A program made the position numbers and the translations under genes. Below are positions 34,732 through 43,700 of a stretch of 64,000 nt of DNA, piece by piece (position 1 is the first letter of the stretch; each line of letters opens with the position of its first letter). The stretch covers positions 62,001-126,000 of the forward strand of contig CAYLMA010000007.1 of NCBI GenBank assembly GCA_964384915.1, given 5' to 3'. Source of the DNA: Sulfurimicrobium sp964384915 (GTDB lineage: Bacteria > Pseudomonadota > Gammaproteobacteria > Burkholderiales > Sulfuricellaceae). The notes beneath the pieces were generated by a model. The model saw only the letters and a list, made by a program, of their open reading frames with translations, was not told the origin of the DNA and ran no database searches.

Positions 34732-37425
34732 TTAGTGCGCCTGCTCCCAGTTGGCGCCCTCGCCCACTTCCACCGCCAGGGGCACGGCCAGTTCGGCCAC
34801 ATTGCACATCAATCCGGGTAATGCCCTACGGACTCCGGCCAGTTCGTCCTGCGGCACTTCCAGCACCAGTTCGTCATGCACCTGCATCACCAGCAGGGTT
34901 CTCATCCGGTTTTCCTGCAGCCAGCGATGTACATCAATCATGGCCAGTTTGATCAGGTCGGCTGCCGTGCCTTGCATCGGGGCGTTGATGGCGGCGCGTT
35001 CGGCCGCCTGGCGCCGTGGTCCGTTGCCGCCCTTGATCTCGGGCAGCCACAGGCGCCGCCCGAACACGGTTTCCACGTAGCCCTGCCGCTTCGCCATGTC
35101 GCGGGTGCGCGCCATGTAATCCGCCACGCCCGGGTAGCGGGCGAAATAGCGGTCCATGTAAGCCTGCGCCGCGCCGCGCTCGATGCCGAGCTGGCTTGCC
35201 AATCCGAAGGCCGACATGCCGTAGATCAGGCCGAAATTGATCACCTTGGCGTAGCGGCGTTGTTCCGGTGTAACTTCCAGCGGGGTGCAGGCAAAAATTT
35301 CGGCCGCCGTGGAGCGATGTATGTCCTCGCCCGCGGCGAAAGCGCGCAGCAGGCTTTTGTCGCCGGAGAGATGCGCCATGATGCGAAGCTCGATCTGCGA
35401 GTAATCTGCCGAGATGATGCGGCTCCCCGGCGGCGCGATGAAGGCTTCCCGTATGCGCCGCCCTTCTTCGCTGCGCACCGGGATATTCTGCAGGTTGGGT
35501 TCGGTCGATGAGAGCCGGCCGGTGACCGCGACGGCCTGATTGTAGCTGGTGTGCACGCGCCCGGTTGCGGGATCGACCATGCGCGGCAGCTTGTCGGTAT
35601 AGGTCGATTTGAGCTTGGCCAGGCCGCGGTATTCCAGCAGCAGCTTGGGCAGCGGGTAGTCCTCGGCCAGCTGCTGCAGAACGTCTTCGTCCGTCGAAGG
35701 CGTGCCGCCCGGCGTTTTTTTCTTGACCGGCAATCCGAGCTGGCCGAACAGGATTTCCTGGATTTGCCTGGGCGAGTTGAGGTTGAACGGCTGGCCGGCC
35801 AGCTGGTGCGCGCCCTGCTCCAGTGCCAGCAGCTTTTCTCCCAGCACCCGGCTCTGTTTTGCAAGCAGATTGCTGTCGATCAGAACGCCATTACGTTCCA
35901 CGTGAAACAAAATCCGTGAAACCGGAACTTCGATGGCGCGGTAGACATATTCCAGCTTTGTGTCAGAGCTGATCTGGGGGTAGAGATCAAGGTGCAGTTG
36001 CAGGGTGATATCCGCATCTTCCGCCGCGTAGCGGGTGGCGGTATCCAAGTCGACTTCATCGAAACCGATCTGTTTGGCGCCTTTGCCGGCGACTTCGGCA
36101 TAAGTCAGGGTTTTTGCACCGAGGTGGCGCGAGGCCAGCGAGTCCATGTCGTGAGGCTTGTGGCTTTCTAGCACATAGGATTGCAACAGGGTGTCGTGAA
36201 CGATGCCCTGCAGGAAAATGCCGTGGTTGGCAAAAACATGGCTGTCATACTTGAGATTTTGCCCAAGCTTGGGCTTGGATGGGTTCTCCAGCCATGGTTT
36301 GAGTCGCTCAAGGGTCTGTTTGAAATCCAGCTGTGCAGGCACGCCTGCATAATGATGCGCCAGCGGTAGATACGCCGCCTCATGTGGTGCAATGGCAAAA
36401 GAAAAGCCCACCAACTGCGCGCGCATCGGATCCAGGCTGGTGGTTTCGGTGTCCACGCTGACCAGTTCGGCCGCCTCCAGCCGGACCAGCCATTGTTCCA
36501 GCTGCCCGTCGCTGAGGATGCATTCATAGCGCGCTTCAACCGGGGGTTTGCTGTCGGCCGGCGCGGCCTCGCCGCTGCCTGCGCTTTGCAGCTCCCTCAG
36601 CCAGGTCTTGAATTCGAGGCGTTCGTACAGTTCTGCCAGGCGGACGCTGTCCTGGGGGCTGGCGGTCAGTTCTTCCAGTTTGAGCGGCAGGGGTACATTG
36701 CAGCGGATGGTGAGCAGTTCCCTCGCCTTGGGCAGCCAATCCAGCTCCTTGCGCAGGTTTTCGCCCACCACGCCGCCGATCTCGCCGGCGTGGGCCACCA
36801 GGTTATCCAGGGTGTGGTATTGCGTCAGCCACTTGACCGCCGTTTTGGGACCAACCTTTTCTACGCCGGGCACATTGTCCGCGCTGTCGCCGATCAGGGT
36901 CAGGTAGTCCACGATACGTTCAGGCGTGACGCCGAATTTTGCCGTTACCCCTCCTTCGTCCAGCGCTTCGTTGGACATGGTGTTGATCAGGCTGACGCGG
37001 CTGTTCACCAGTTGCGCGATGTCCTTGTCGCCGGTGGAGATGATGACGCGCATCCCGGCCTCGGCGCCTATACGCGCCAGTGTGCCGATGACGTCATCGG
37101 CCTCGACGCCATCCACAGCCAGCAAGGGCCAGCCCATGGCTCGAATGCTGTCGTGCAGCGGCTCGATCTGTGCGGCGAGATCGGGCGGCATGGAAGGGCG
37201 GTGGGCCTTGTAGTCGGGGTACAATTCGTCGCGGAAGGTCTTGCCTTTTGCATCGAATATGCAGGCGCTATAATCGGCCTGGTAATCCTGGTGCAGACGG
37301 CGCAGCATGTTGAGGACGCCGTAGATCGCCCCGGTCGGTTCGTTATGCCGGTTGCGCAGGTCTGGCAGCGCATGGAATGCGCGATAAAGGTAGGATGAGG
37401 CATCAACCAGCAGCAGTGTTTTCAT
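34732..37425 (-). CDS. polA: DNA polymerase I
   Basis: 897 residues. The 5'-3' exonuclease domain (1-290) starts LLLVDASSYLYRAFHALPDL. The 3'-5' exonuclease domain keeps its metal residues in SVDTETTSLDPM (about 322), so proofreading appears intact. The polymerase domain has SADYSQIELRIMAHLSGD and QVHDELVLEVP motifs. Its start is only 20 bases from the divergent LOG-family gene, so each promoter must reach into the other gene. A parS-like palindrome lies in its coding sequence at 35895-35908. Confidence 0.97.
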   Translation of the reverse strand: MKTLLLVDASSYLYRAFHALPDLRNRHNEPTGAIYGVLNMLRRLHQDYQADYSACIFDAKGKTFRDELYPDYKAHRPSMPPDLAAQIEPLHDSIRAMGWPLLAVDGVEADDVIGTLARIGAEAGMRVIISTGDKDIAQLVNSRVSLINTMSNEALDEGGVTAKFGVTPERIVDYLTLIGDSADNVPGVEKVGPKTAVKWLTQYHTLDNLVAHAGEIGGVVGENLRKELDWLPKARELLTIRCNVPLPLKLEELTASPQDSVRLAELYERLEFKTWLRELQSAGSGEAAPADSKPPVEARYECILSDGQLEQWLVRLEAAELVSVDTETTSLDPMRAQLVGFSFAIAPHEAAYLPLAHHYAGVPAQLDFKQTLERLKPWLENPSKPKLGQNLKYDSHVFANHGIFLQGIVHDTLLQSYVLESHKPHDMDSLASRHLGAKTLTYAEVAGKGAKQIGFDEVDLDTATRYAAEDADITLQLHLDLYPQISSDTKLEYVYRAIEVPVSRILFHVERNGVLIDSNLLAKQSRVLGEKLLALEQGAHQLAGQPFNLNSPRQIQEILFGQLGLPVKKKTPGGTPSTDEDVLQQLAEDYPLPKLLLEYRGLAKLKSTYTDKLPRMVDPATGRVHTSYNQAVAVTGRLSSTEPNLQNIPVRSEEGRRIREAFIAPPGSRIISADYSQIELRIMAHLSGDKSLLRAFAAGEDIHRSTAAEIFACTPLEVTPEQRRYAKVINFGLIYGMSAFGLASQLGIERGAAQAYMDRYFARYPGVADYMARTRDMAKRQGYVETVFGRRLWLPEIKGGNGPRRQAAERAAINAPMQGTAADLIKLAMIDVHRWLQENRMRTLLVMQVHDELVLEVPQDELAGVRRALPGLMCNVAELAVPLAVEVGEGANWEQAH
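35895..35908. promoter_or_regulatory. Hybrid parS-like site inside polA
   Basis: GTTCCACGTGAAAC combines the left arm of the variant palindrome (GTTCCAC) with the right arm of the standard one (GTGAAAC), one mismatch from the exact parS core. It lies about 21 kb from the dnaA region, within the usual parS zone. Confidence 0.6.
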
Positions 37426-37445
37426 AGGCGAGAAAGATCATCATC

Positions 37446-38174
37446 ATGAATGCAGAAGAAAAACTACCCAAGCCCCTGGATCCGGAAGTCTTATCGCAGG
37501 CTTATTCGGCACGGGAGTCGTGGCGGGTGTTCGAGATTATGGCAGAATTTGTCGAATCCACCGAACGCCTGAGTTCTATCCGCCCGGCCGTCAGTATCTT
37601 CGGCAGTGCGCGCACGCCCCCGGATCACCCTTATTACAAGCTTACCGAGCAAATTGCCCGAAAATTGTCGGATGCCGGTTTTTCCGTAATTTCGGGTGGC
37701 GGCCCCGGCATCATGGAAGCGGCCAACAAGGGCGCCTTCTTCGGCACGTCGCCCAGCGTCGGCCTTAACATCCAGCTCCCTCACGAGCAGCACACCAACC
37801 CCTATCAGGACATCAGCCAGACCTTTCGCCATTTTTTCGCGCGCAAGGTGATGTTCGTCAAGTTCGCCACGGCTTATGTGGTGATGCCAGGCGGATTCGG
37901 CACCCTGGATGAGCTGATGGAGGCCCTGACGCTGGTGCAGACCGGAAAAACCCGGCGCATGCCGATCATCCTGGTGTGCGAGGCCTACTGGCGCGACCTG
38001 GTCGGCTGGTTCGGGAACACGCTGGTGCAGGAAAAAATGATCAATCCCGAGGATCTTGACTTGATCAAGGTGATCGATGATCCCGATGCTATTGTGGCCG
38101 CGATTTTCAAGCACTACGAGACCAGCGGCTTCGAACCGACAGCGGCGGAGCAAGAGATTCAGTTGCGCTTGTAA
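37446..38174 (+). CDS. LOG-family protein (Rossmann-fold phosphoribohydrolase-like)
   Basis: 242 residues. The LOG/TIGR00730 family signature PGGFGTLDELMEAL is at about 158-171, and the nucleotide-binding strand VISGGGPGIMEAANKGAF is at about 80-97. Family members of this size in bacteria hydrolyse nucleoside 5'-monophosphates at the N-glycosidic bond; some make cytokinins in plants. The substrate here is not known. Divergent from polA with a 20-base gap. Confidence 0.85.
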   Translation: MNAEEKLPKPLDPEVLSQAYSARESWRVFEIMAEFVESTERLSSIRPAVSIFGSARTPPDHPYYKLTEQIARKLSDAGFSVISGGGPGIMEAANKGAFFGTSPSVGLNIQLPHEQHTNPYQDISQTFRHFFARKVMFVKFATAYVVMPGGFGTLDELMEALTLVQTGKTRRMPIILVCEAYWRDLVGWFGNTLVQEKMINPEDLDLIKVIDDPDAIVAAIFKHYETSGFEPTAAEQEIQLRL

Positions 38175-38264
38175 CAATTATTCTGTTTCGTGTTCCTAAG
38201 GTGCTTATCGGCTACGGCGGCAAGCGTTATAATCCGTTCTCATCCTTGTCATGTAGGAATTGTT

Positions 38265-38603
38265 ATGCGCCGTTTCCTTCCCCTGCTGTTGCTGTGCGCC
38301 CTTCCTGCGATGGCGGATAACGTAGCGCCGCCGGCCGGGCTGCAGCCGCTGCCCTTGCCGCCGGCGCCTCCGCCCGGCTATGAGCCCGATCCGGCGCTCG
38401 AGCCGCAGGTCACCATTACCAAGCGCGGAGAGGATAAGGTCGAGGAGTTTCGCATCCACGGCAAGCTCTACATGATGAAAGTGACGCCTCCGCATGGCGT
38501 GCCCTATTTTCTGATTGATGAAAAAGGTACGGGTAATTTTGTGCGTCAGGGTGAAGTTAGCCCCATCATTCTTGTGCCCATGTGGCTGCTCAAATCATTC
38601 TAG
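38265..38603 (+). CDS. DUF2782 secreted protein
   Basis: 112 residues from the ATG at 38265, which has an AGGA ribosome site; the frame opens upstream at 38190, but those residues are not protein-like. Signal peptide MRRFLPLLLLCALPAMA, then a Pro-rich spacer (PLPLPPAPPPGYEPD) and a small conserved domain EEFRIHGKLYMMKVTPPHG to YFLIDEKGTGNFVRQ. This layout matches DUF2782, a betaproteobacterial periplasmic family of unknown function, often just upstream of polA, thrB or uvrD as here. Confidence 0.8.
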   Translation: MRRFLPLLLLCALPAMADNVAPPAGLQPLPLPPAPPPGYEPDPALEPQVTITKRGEDKVEEFRIHGKLYMMKVTPPHGVPYFLIDEKGTGNFVRQGEVSPIILVPMWLLKSF

Positions 38604-38632
38604 TTTAAAGCAGCCACAAGGCTGATTTTCCC

Positions 38633-39586
38633 ATGTCCGTTTTTACCACCGTTACTCCCGAGCAACTCGAACGCTGGCTGCATGGCTATGCCCTGGGCAC
38701 CTTGCAGGATCTGCAGGGCATTTCCGCCGGCATTGAAAATACCAATTACTTCGTGACCACCAGCCATGGTCGGTATGTGCTGACATTGTTCGAGAAACTG
38801 AGCGCCGAAGAGTTGCCCTACTTCATCAACCTGATGGCGCACCTTGCCGCGCATGGCATCCCCTGCCCCGCGCCGGTGGCCAATCTGGACAACGGCTACC
38901 TGGGCCGGCTCAACGGCAAGCCGGCTTGCATAGTCAGCTGTCTCGAAGGCAAATCGCTGCTCGAGCCAAGTACGCAACACTGTGCTGAAGTTGGCGAAAT
39001 GCTTGCGGCGATGCACTTGGCAGGCAAGTCCTACCCTGCGCAAATGCCGAACCCTCGCGGCCCGCGCTGGTGGAATGCGACGGCGCCGCAGGTGATGCCC
39101 TTTCTGGCGCCGGAAGATGCGGCCCTGCTCACCGAGGAGTTGCGCTTTCAATCGCTATACCGCTTCGAGGATTTGCCGCGCGGCGTGATCCATGCCGATT
39201 TGTTCCGTGACAACGTGCTGTTCAAGGGCGATGCCGTTGGCGGCCTGATTGATTTTTATTTCGCCTGCAACGATGTCTGGCTTTATGATCTGGCCATTAC
39301 CGTCAACGACTGGTGCGTGAATGTAAACGGCGAACTGGATGGTGAGCGCATGATCGCCATGCTGCAGGCGTACCATTCCACACGTCCGCTGACTCCGATT
39401 GAACGTGGCGCCTGGCCGGCAATGTTGCGTGGGGGGGCGTTGCGCTTCTGGCTTTCGCGCCTTTATGACTTCCATTTCCCCCGCCCTGGTGAGCTAACCC
39501 AGGCAAAGGATCCAGCGCATTTCCGACGTATTCTGCAGCATCACGTGACGCGCCACGATCAATTGCAGACAGCCTGGGTAAAGTAA
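38633..39586 (+). CDS. thrB: Homoserine kinase (APH/ThrB type)
   Basis: 317 residues. Kinase of the aminoglycoside-phosphotransferase fold that phosphorylates homoserine in threonine synthesis; it differs from the GHMP-type ThrB of E. coli. The catalytic loop VIHADLFRDNVLF is at about 184-196 and the metal-binding GLIDFYFACND follows. The start MSVFTTVTPEQLERWL is typical of the betaproteobacterial enzymes. Followed after 2 bases by the membrane protein at 39589. Confidence 0.92.
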   Translation: MSVFTTVTPEQLERWLHGYALGTLQDLQGISAGIENTNYFVTTSHGRYVLTLFEKLSAEELPYFINLMAHLAAHGIPCPAPVANLDNGYLGRLNGKPACIVSCLEGKSLLEPSTQHCAEVGEMLAAMHLAGKSYPAQMPNPRGPRWWNATAPQVMPFLAPEDAALLTEELRFQSLYRFEDLPRGVIHADLFRDNVLFKGDAVGGLIDFYFACNDVWLYDLAITVNDWCVNVNGELDGERMIAMLQAYHSTRPLTPIERGAWPAMLRGGALRFWLSRLYDFHFPRPGELTQAKDPAHFRRILQHHVTRHDQLQTAWVK

Positions 39587-39588
39587 TC

Positions 39589-40371
39589 ATGACAAAAGAT
39601 ATCGTGAATCCTGTGGACGCGCCAGAGCCGCGCAGGGTTGCCGCAATCCAGGGCTGGCACTGGATCACTGCCGGTTTCCAGTTGTATGGCAAGAACCCAT
39701 TGATCTGGATTGTATTTTTCATGATATACATGGTGCTCGAGCTGGCGCTGGCCTTTACCATACCCGTGGCAGGGGCAATTGCATCGGCGCTGCTGGACCC
39801 TGTCCTGATTGCCGGATTCATGGCGGGGTGTCGTGCGCTGGAGCTGGATGATGAACTGGAAATCAACCACCTGTTGGCAGGCTTTCGCGCCAATGTTGGG
39901 CAGCTTGCAGCAGTGGGTGCGTTTTATCTGCTGGGGAAAGTCCTGCTGATCGTTGTCGCCATGGGGTTGGCAGGCATCTTTATCGGCCCGATGCCCGAGG
40001 TGGACTTTTCCAGTCTGGAGAGCATGGACCCTGCCCAGCTGCCGCTTGTTGCGCAGCATTTAATGATCATGGGCGCGTTGCTCCTGGGCTTGTTGATTCC
40101 CTTGCTCATGGCGTTCTGGTTTGCCCCTGCCCTGGTTCTGTTTGACCACATGACTGCCAAGCAGGCCATGAAGCTGAGCTTTACTGCCTGTATGCGTAAT
40201 ATCCGGCCTTTTACGATATACGGCGTGGCTGGCAGCCTGCTGTTCCTGTTGGGCGCGCTTCCCTTGGGTCTGGGCCTTCTCGCCGTCATTCCGGTGCTGT
40301 TCGGCACCTCCATTTATACCGCTTACCGGGATATCTTTGTCGCGAGTCCAAAAGTAGCGGAAGAGGCCTGA
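39589..40371 (+). CDS. BPSS1780-family membrane protein
   Basis: 260 residues with about six hydrophobic helices (near 38-55, 58-78, 105-130, 150-172, 198-215 and 220-240). The N-terminal GWHWITAGFQLYGKNPLIWI and central FMAGCRALELDDELEINHLLAGF are features of the BPSS1780 family, widespread in betaproteobacteria next to polA/thrB/uvrD, of unknown function. Two bases after thrB, so probably in its operon. Confidence 0.82.
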   Translation: MTKDIVNPVDAPEPRRVAAIQGWHWITAGFQLYGKNPLIWIVFFMIYMVLELALAFTIPVAGAIASALLDPVLIAGFMAGCRALELDDELEINHLLAGFRANVGQLAAVGAFYLLGKVLLIVVAMGLAGIFIGPMPEVDFSSLESMDPAQLPLVAQHLMIMGALLLGLLIPLLMAFWFAPALVLFDHMTAKQAMKLSFTACMRNIRPFTIYGVAGSLLFLLGALPLGLGLLAVIPVLFGTSIYTAYRDIFVASPKVAEEA

Positions 40372-40378
40372 GGCGCTT

Positions 40379-42607
40379 TTACGTTGCCTCCAGCTTGGCG
40401 TATTCCAGCGCCAGCCACTTTACTCCAGAGTGGCTGAAGCTCACCTGAACCCGGGCATCCGCCCCGCGTCCCTCGCTGTTGATGATGATGCCGGGCCCGA
40501 ATTTGGCATGAGTGACCGCCTGCCCGATGTGCCAGGCTGATCCTGTTTCATGGCGCCCACTCAGGCTTGGGCTGGCCTGCATCATGGGTTCCACGGCCCT
40601 GGCCGCTGCCCGGTTCAGCCGTTTCAGCAAGGCCGGCGGCAGCTCGTCGAGAAAACGCGACGCGATGCCATAGCGCAACTGGCCGTGCAGCATGCGGCTG
40701 TCTGCGAAGCTCAGATATAGGCGCCGCCGGGCTCGGGTGATGGCGACGTACATCAGGCGCCGCTCCTCTTCCAGGCCATCGCGTTCCTGCGCCGCATTTT
40801 CATGCGGAAACAGGCCTTCCTCCAGCCCGCTGATGAAAACGGCGTGGAACTCCAGCCCCTTGGCGGCATGCACGGTCATCAGCTGGAGCGCTTCCTGCCC
40901 TGCCGCCGCCTGGTGTTCGCCGGCTTCCAGCGAGGCATGGGCCAGAAAAGCCTGGAGCTGGCGATCCGGCAGTTCCAGGCTTTCAGTGGAGGCTAACCCC
41001 GAGGGGGTTGCGTCGGAGCTAAAGGCCGCGAGCACATCCGGCGTGTCGTCGGTGCCGGCGCTGTGCTCAATAATAAATCCGGCGGCGGCGTTGATCAGCT
41101 CGTTCAGGTTCTCCAGCCGCTCGGCGCCTTCCTTTTCTGCCTTGTAATGAGCGACGAGGCCGCTATGTTCGAGCATGTGCTCAATCTGTTCGGGCAGGGG
41201 CAAGCGGATGCAGGCTTCGCGCAGGGCCTCGATCAGCGTGGTGAAAACCGCGATGCTGCTGCCCGCCTTGCCGCCCAGCCGCCCGAGCTGTGCCGCCCGC
41301 CACAGGCTGAGATTTTCCTGGCGCGCGATTTCCTGCAACTGTTCCAGGCTGCGCGCGCCTATGCCCCGGGTAGGAAAATTGATCACCCGGAGCAGGGCGC
41401 CGTCGTCGTCCGGGTTGGCGACCAGGCGCAGATAGGCCAGCGCGTGCTTGATTTCCTGGCGTTCGAAGAAGCGCAGGCCGCCGTAGACGCGGTAGGGGAC
41501 CCCGGCATTGAACAGTGCATGCTCCAGCACCCGTGACTGGGCATTGGAGCGGTAAAGCAGGGCCATGTTCGAAAACTCGATGCCTTCGCGCTGCAGCGAC
41601 CGGACTTCATCCACGATGAAGGCTGCTTCCTCGAAATCGCTGTTGGCCTCGAACAGCCGGATCGGCTCGCCCGAGCCCTCCGCCGTCCACAAATTCTTGC
41701 CCAGGCGGGTCTGGTTGTGATGAATGAGCGCATTGGCGGCATCCAGGATATTGCCTTGGGAGCGGTAATTCTGTTCCAGGCGGATGATCCGGCGCACCTG
41801 GAAATCGCGCTCGAAATCCGCCATATTGCCCACCCGCGCGCCGCGGAAGGCATAAATCGACTGGTCGTCGTCGCCCACCGCAAACACGGCGGCCTGCTCG
41901 CCAGCCAGCAGCTTGAGCCACAGGTATTGCAGCTGGTTGGTGTCCTGGAATTCATCCACCAGCACATGCCGGAAGCGCTCCTGGTAATGGCGCCGCAAAT
42001 GGGCCTCGCGCTGCAGCAGCTCGTAGCAGCGCAGCAGCAGTTCGGCGAAATCCACCACCCCTTCGCGCTGGCACTGCTCATCGTAGGCGGCGTAAAGTTC
42101 CTGCTGCTTGCGCGTGTAGGGGTCGAATGCTTCGATCATGTGGGCGCGCAGGCCCTGTTCCTTGGCGCCATTGACGAAGTGCTGCAGCTGTTTGGGCGGG
42201 TATTTCTCGGCATCGATGTTGAGCGCTTTCAACAGCCGTTTAATCGCGCCCAGCTGGTCAGCCGAGTCAAGAATCTGGAACAGGGCGGGCAAGCCCGCTT
42301 CACGATGGTGGGCCCGCAGCATGCGGTTTGCCAGGCCATGGAAAGTGCCGATCCACATGCCGCGGGTGTTGATCGGCAAGAGCGCCGCGAGGCGCGTGAG
42401 CATCTCCTTCGCCGCCTTGTTGGTAAAGGTGACGGCAAAGATATTGCTGGGGCCGGCTTGGCCGGACTGGATCAGGTAGGCGATGCGGGTGGTCAGCACC
42501 CGCGTCTTGCCGCTGCCGGCGCCCGCCAGGATCAGCGCGGATTCATGCGGCAGGGTGACGGCGGCAAGCTGTTCCGGATTCAGGCCGTGGAGCAAGGGAG
42601 TGGTCAT
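40379..42607 (-). CDS. uvrD: DNA helicase II UvrD
   Basis: 742 residues. 3'-5' SF1A helicase used in nucleotide-excision and mismatch repair. Walker A is LAGAGSGKTRVL (about residues 28-39); other motifs visible are FAVTFTNKAAKEM, VGDDDQSIYAFRGA and VAITRARRRLYLSFA. The C-terminal Tudor-like module (HAKFGPGIIINSEGRGADARVQV to WLALEYAKLEAT) distinguishes UvrD/PcrA from Rep. A terminator-like hairpin lies 15 bases upstream of the start. Confidence 0.95.
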   Translation of the reverse strand: MTTPLLHGLNPEQLAAVTLPHESALILAGAGSGKTRVLTTRIAYLIQSGQAGPSNIFAVTFTNKAAKEMLTRLAALLPINTRGMWIGTFHGLANRMLRAHHREAGLPALFQILDSADQLGAIKRLLKALNIDAEKYPPKQLQHFVNGAKEQGLRAHMIEAFDPYTRKQQELYAAYDEQCQREGVVDFAELLLRCYELLQREAHLRRHYQERFRHVLVDEFQDTNQLQYLWLKLLAGEQAAVFAVGDDDQSIYAFRGARVGNMADFERDFQVRRIIRLEQNYRSQGNILDAANALIHHNQTRLGKNLWTAEGSGEPIRLFEANSDFEEAAFIVDEVRSLQREGIEFSNMALLYRSNAQSRVLEHALFNAGVPYRVYGGLRFFERQEIKHALAYLRLVANPDDDGALLRVINFPTRGIGARSLEQLQEIARQENLSLWRAAQLGRLGGKAGSSIAVFTTLIEALREACIRLPLPEQIEHMLEHSGLVAHYKAEKEGAERLENLNELINAAAGFIIEHSAGTDDTPDVLAAFSSDATPSGLASTESLELPDRQLQAFLAHASLEAGEHQAAAGQEALQLMTVHAAKGLEFHAVFISGLEEGLFPHENAAQERDGLEEERRLMYVAITRARRRLYLSFADSRMLHGQLRYGIASRFLDELPPALLKRLNRAAARAVEPMMQASPSLSGRHETGSAWHIGQAVTHAKFGPGIIINSEGRGADARVQVSFSHSGVKWLALEYAKLEAT

Positions 42608-42621
42608 GTGGGCACCAAAAG

Positions 42622-42648
42622 AAAAAGGCCGGTTCTTGCCGGCCTTTT
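42622..42648 (-). terminator. Rho-independent terminator after prk
   Basis: On the minus strand AAAAGGCCGG (42648-42639) pairs with CCGGCCTTTT (42632-42623) around a six-base loop, followed by TTTCTTTTGG. It is 20 bases after the prk stop and 15 bases before the uvrD start, so it should end prk transcripts before uvrD. Confidence 0.75.
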
Positions 42649-42668
42649 CGTTTTCAGATAAAGCCGGA

Positions 42669-43559
42669 TCAGGCTTTTTTCTTGTTCTCGATCAGGTCGT
42701 GAATCATCGGCGCCAGGATGACTTCCATGGCAAAGCCCATCTTGCCGCCGGGCACTACGAGCGTGTTGCGGCGGGACATGAAGGAGTCATGGATCATGTT
42801 GAGGTAATAGGGAAAGTCGATGCCCTTGGGATCACGGAAACGGATCACCACGAAGCTTTCATCCGGCGTCGGGATGTCGCGCGCGATGAACGGGTTGGAG
42901 GTGTCCACCGTCGGCACGCGCTGGAAGTTCACGTGGGTCTGGGAGAACTGCGGCGTGATGTAGTTCACGTAGTCAGGCATGCGGCGCAGGATGGTGTGCA
43001 CGGTGGCCTCGGCCGAATAGCCGCGCTCCTTGCCGTCGCGGTGGATTTTCTGGATCCATTCCAGGTTGACGATAGGTACCACGCCCACGCCCAGATCCAC
43101 GTGCTTGGAAGCATCGACGTCGCCGTCCTTGACCAGGCCATGCAGGCCTTCGTAGAACAACAGGTCGCTGCCGCTTGGGATGTTTTCCCAGGGGGTGAAT
43201 TCGCCAGCCTTCAGATTGGTGCTGAGGCGTGCGTTCAGCTCGGCTGCTTCGGCATCGGAGTGAATGTAGTAACGCTTCTGGCCGCTACCGGTTTCTCCGT
43301 AGGTCTTGAAGGTTTCTGCGATTTTTGCGAAGTGGTTGGCTTCCGGGCCAAAATGGCTGAAATGGTTGTTGCCGGCTTCTTCAGCTTTTTTCGAGGCTTC
43401 CTTGAATTCCACCCGGCCGAGTGAGTGCATGCTGTCGCCTTCGATCACGGCGGCGGTAATGTTCTCGCGCTCGAAAATGTGCTGGAAAGCGACTTTAACG
43501 GTGGTGGTGCCGGCGCCGGACGAGCCTGTAACAGCGACGACTGGGTGTTTCTTCGACAT
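42669..43559 (-). CDS. prk: Phosphoribulokinase
   Basis: 296 residues. Makes ribulose-1,5-bisphosphate, the CO2 acceptor of the Calvin cycle. The P-loop GSSGAGTTT is at 12-20 and EGDSMHSLGRVEFK near 40; length and the start SKKHPVVAVTGSSGAG match the proteobacterial (class I) enzyme rather than plant-type ones. No RuBisCO or other cbb genes are in the window, so prk stands alone here, between uvrD and leuS. A promoter is predicted directly upstream. Confidence 0.96.
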   Translation of the reverse strand: MSKKHPVVAVTGSSGAGTTTVKVAFQHIFERENITAAVIEGDSMHSLGRVEFKEASKKAEEAGNNHFSHFGPEANHFAKIAETFKTYGETGSGQKRYYIHSDAEAAELNARLSTNLKAGEFTPWENIPSGSDLLFYEGLHGLVKDGDVDASKHVDLGVGVVPIVNLEWIQKIHRDGKERGYSAEATVHTILRRMPDYVNYITPQFSQTHVNFQRVPTVDTSNPFIARDIPTPDESFVVIRFRDPKGIDFPYYLNMIHDSFMSRRNTLVVPGGKMGFAMEVILAPMIHDLIENKKKA

Positions 43560-43596
43560 GGTTGGGATCCCCGAAAATAAATGACACGAATGTTTC

Positions 43597-43626
43597 AGTA
43601 TAATCTTGCTGATGCTGTTTTGTCAC
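43597..43626 (-). promoter_or_regulatory. Candidate promoter of prk
   Basis: Minus strand GTGACA (43626-43621) and TATACT (43602-43597) are 18 bases apart, each one mismatch from consensus. Predicted start near 43590 gives about a 30-base leader. The LysR regulator CbbR usually controls prk promoters; a TTA-N-TAA type box was not evident. Confidence 0.5.
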
Positions 43627-43661
43627 TATCCGGCAAGGGCATGAGGCGTCTGGTTTCAGCG

Positions 43662-43667
43662 TATAAT
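43662..43667 (+). promoter_or_regulatory. Candidate -10 element of leuS
   Basis: TATAAT at 43662-43667 is a perfect -10 hexamer 34 bases before the leuS ATG. No good -35 is seen at the usual distance (GCATGA at 43639-43644), so strength is uncertain. It lies just downstream, on the other strand, of the divergent prk promoter. Confidence 0.4.
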
Positions 43668-43700
43668 CATCCGCTTTTCTATTCATTTTTAACAAGAACC

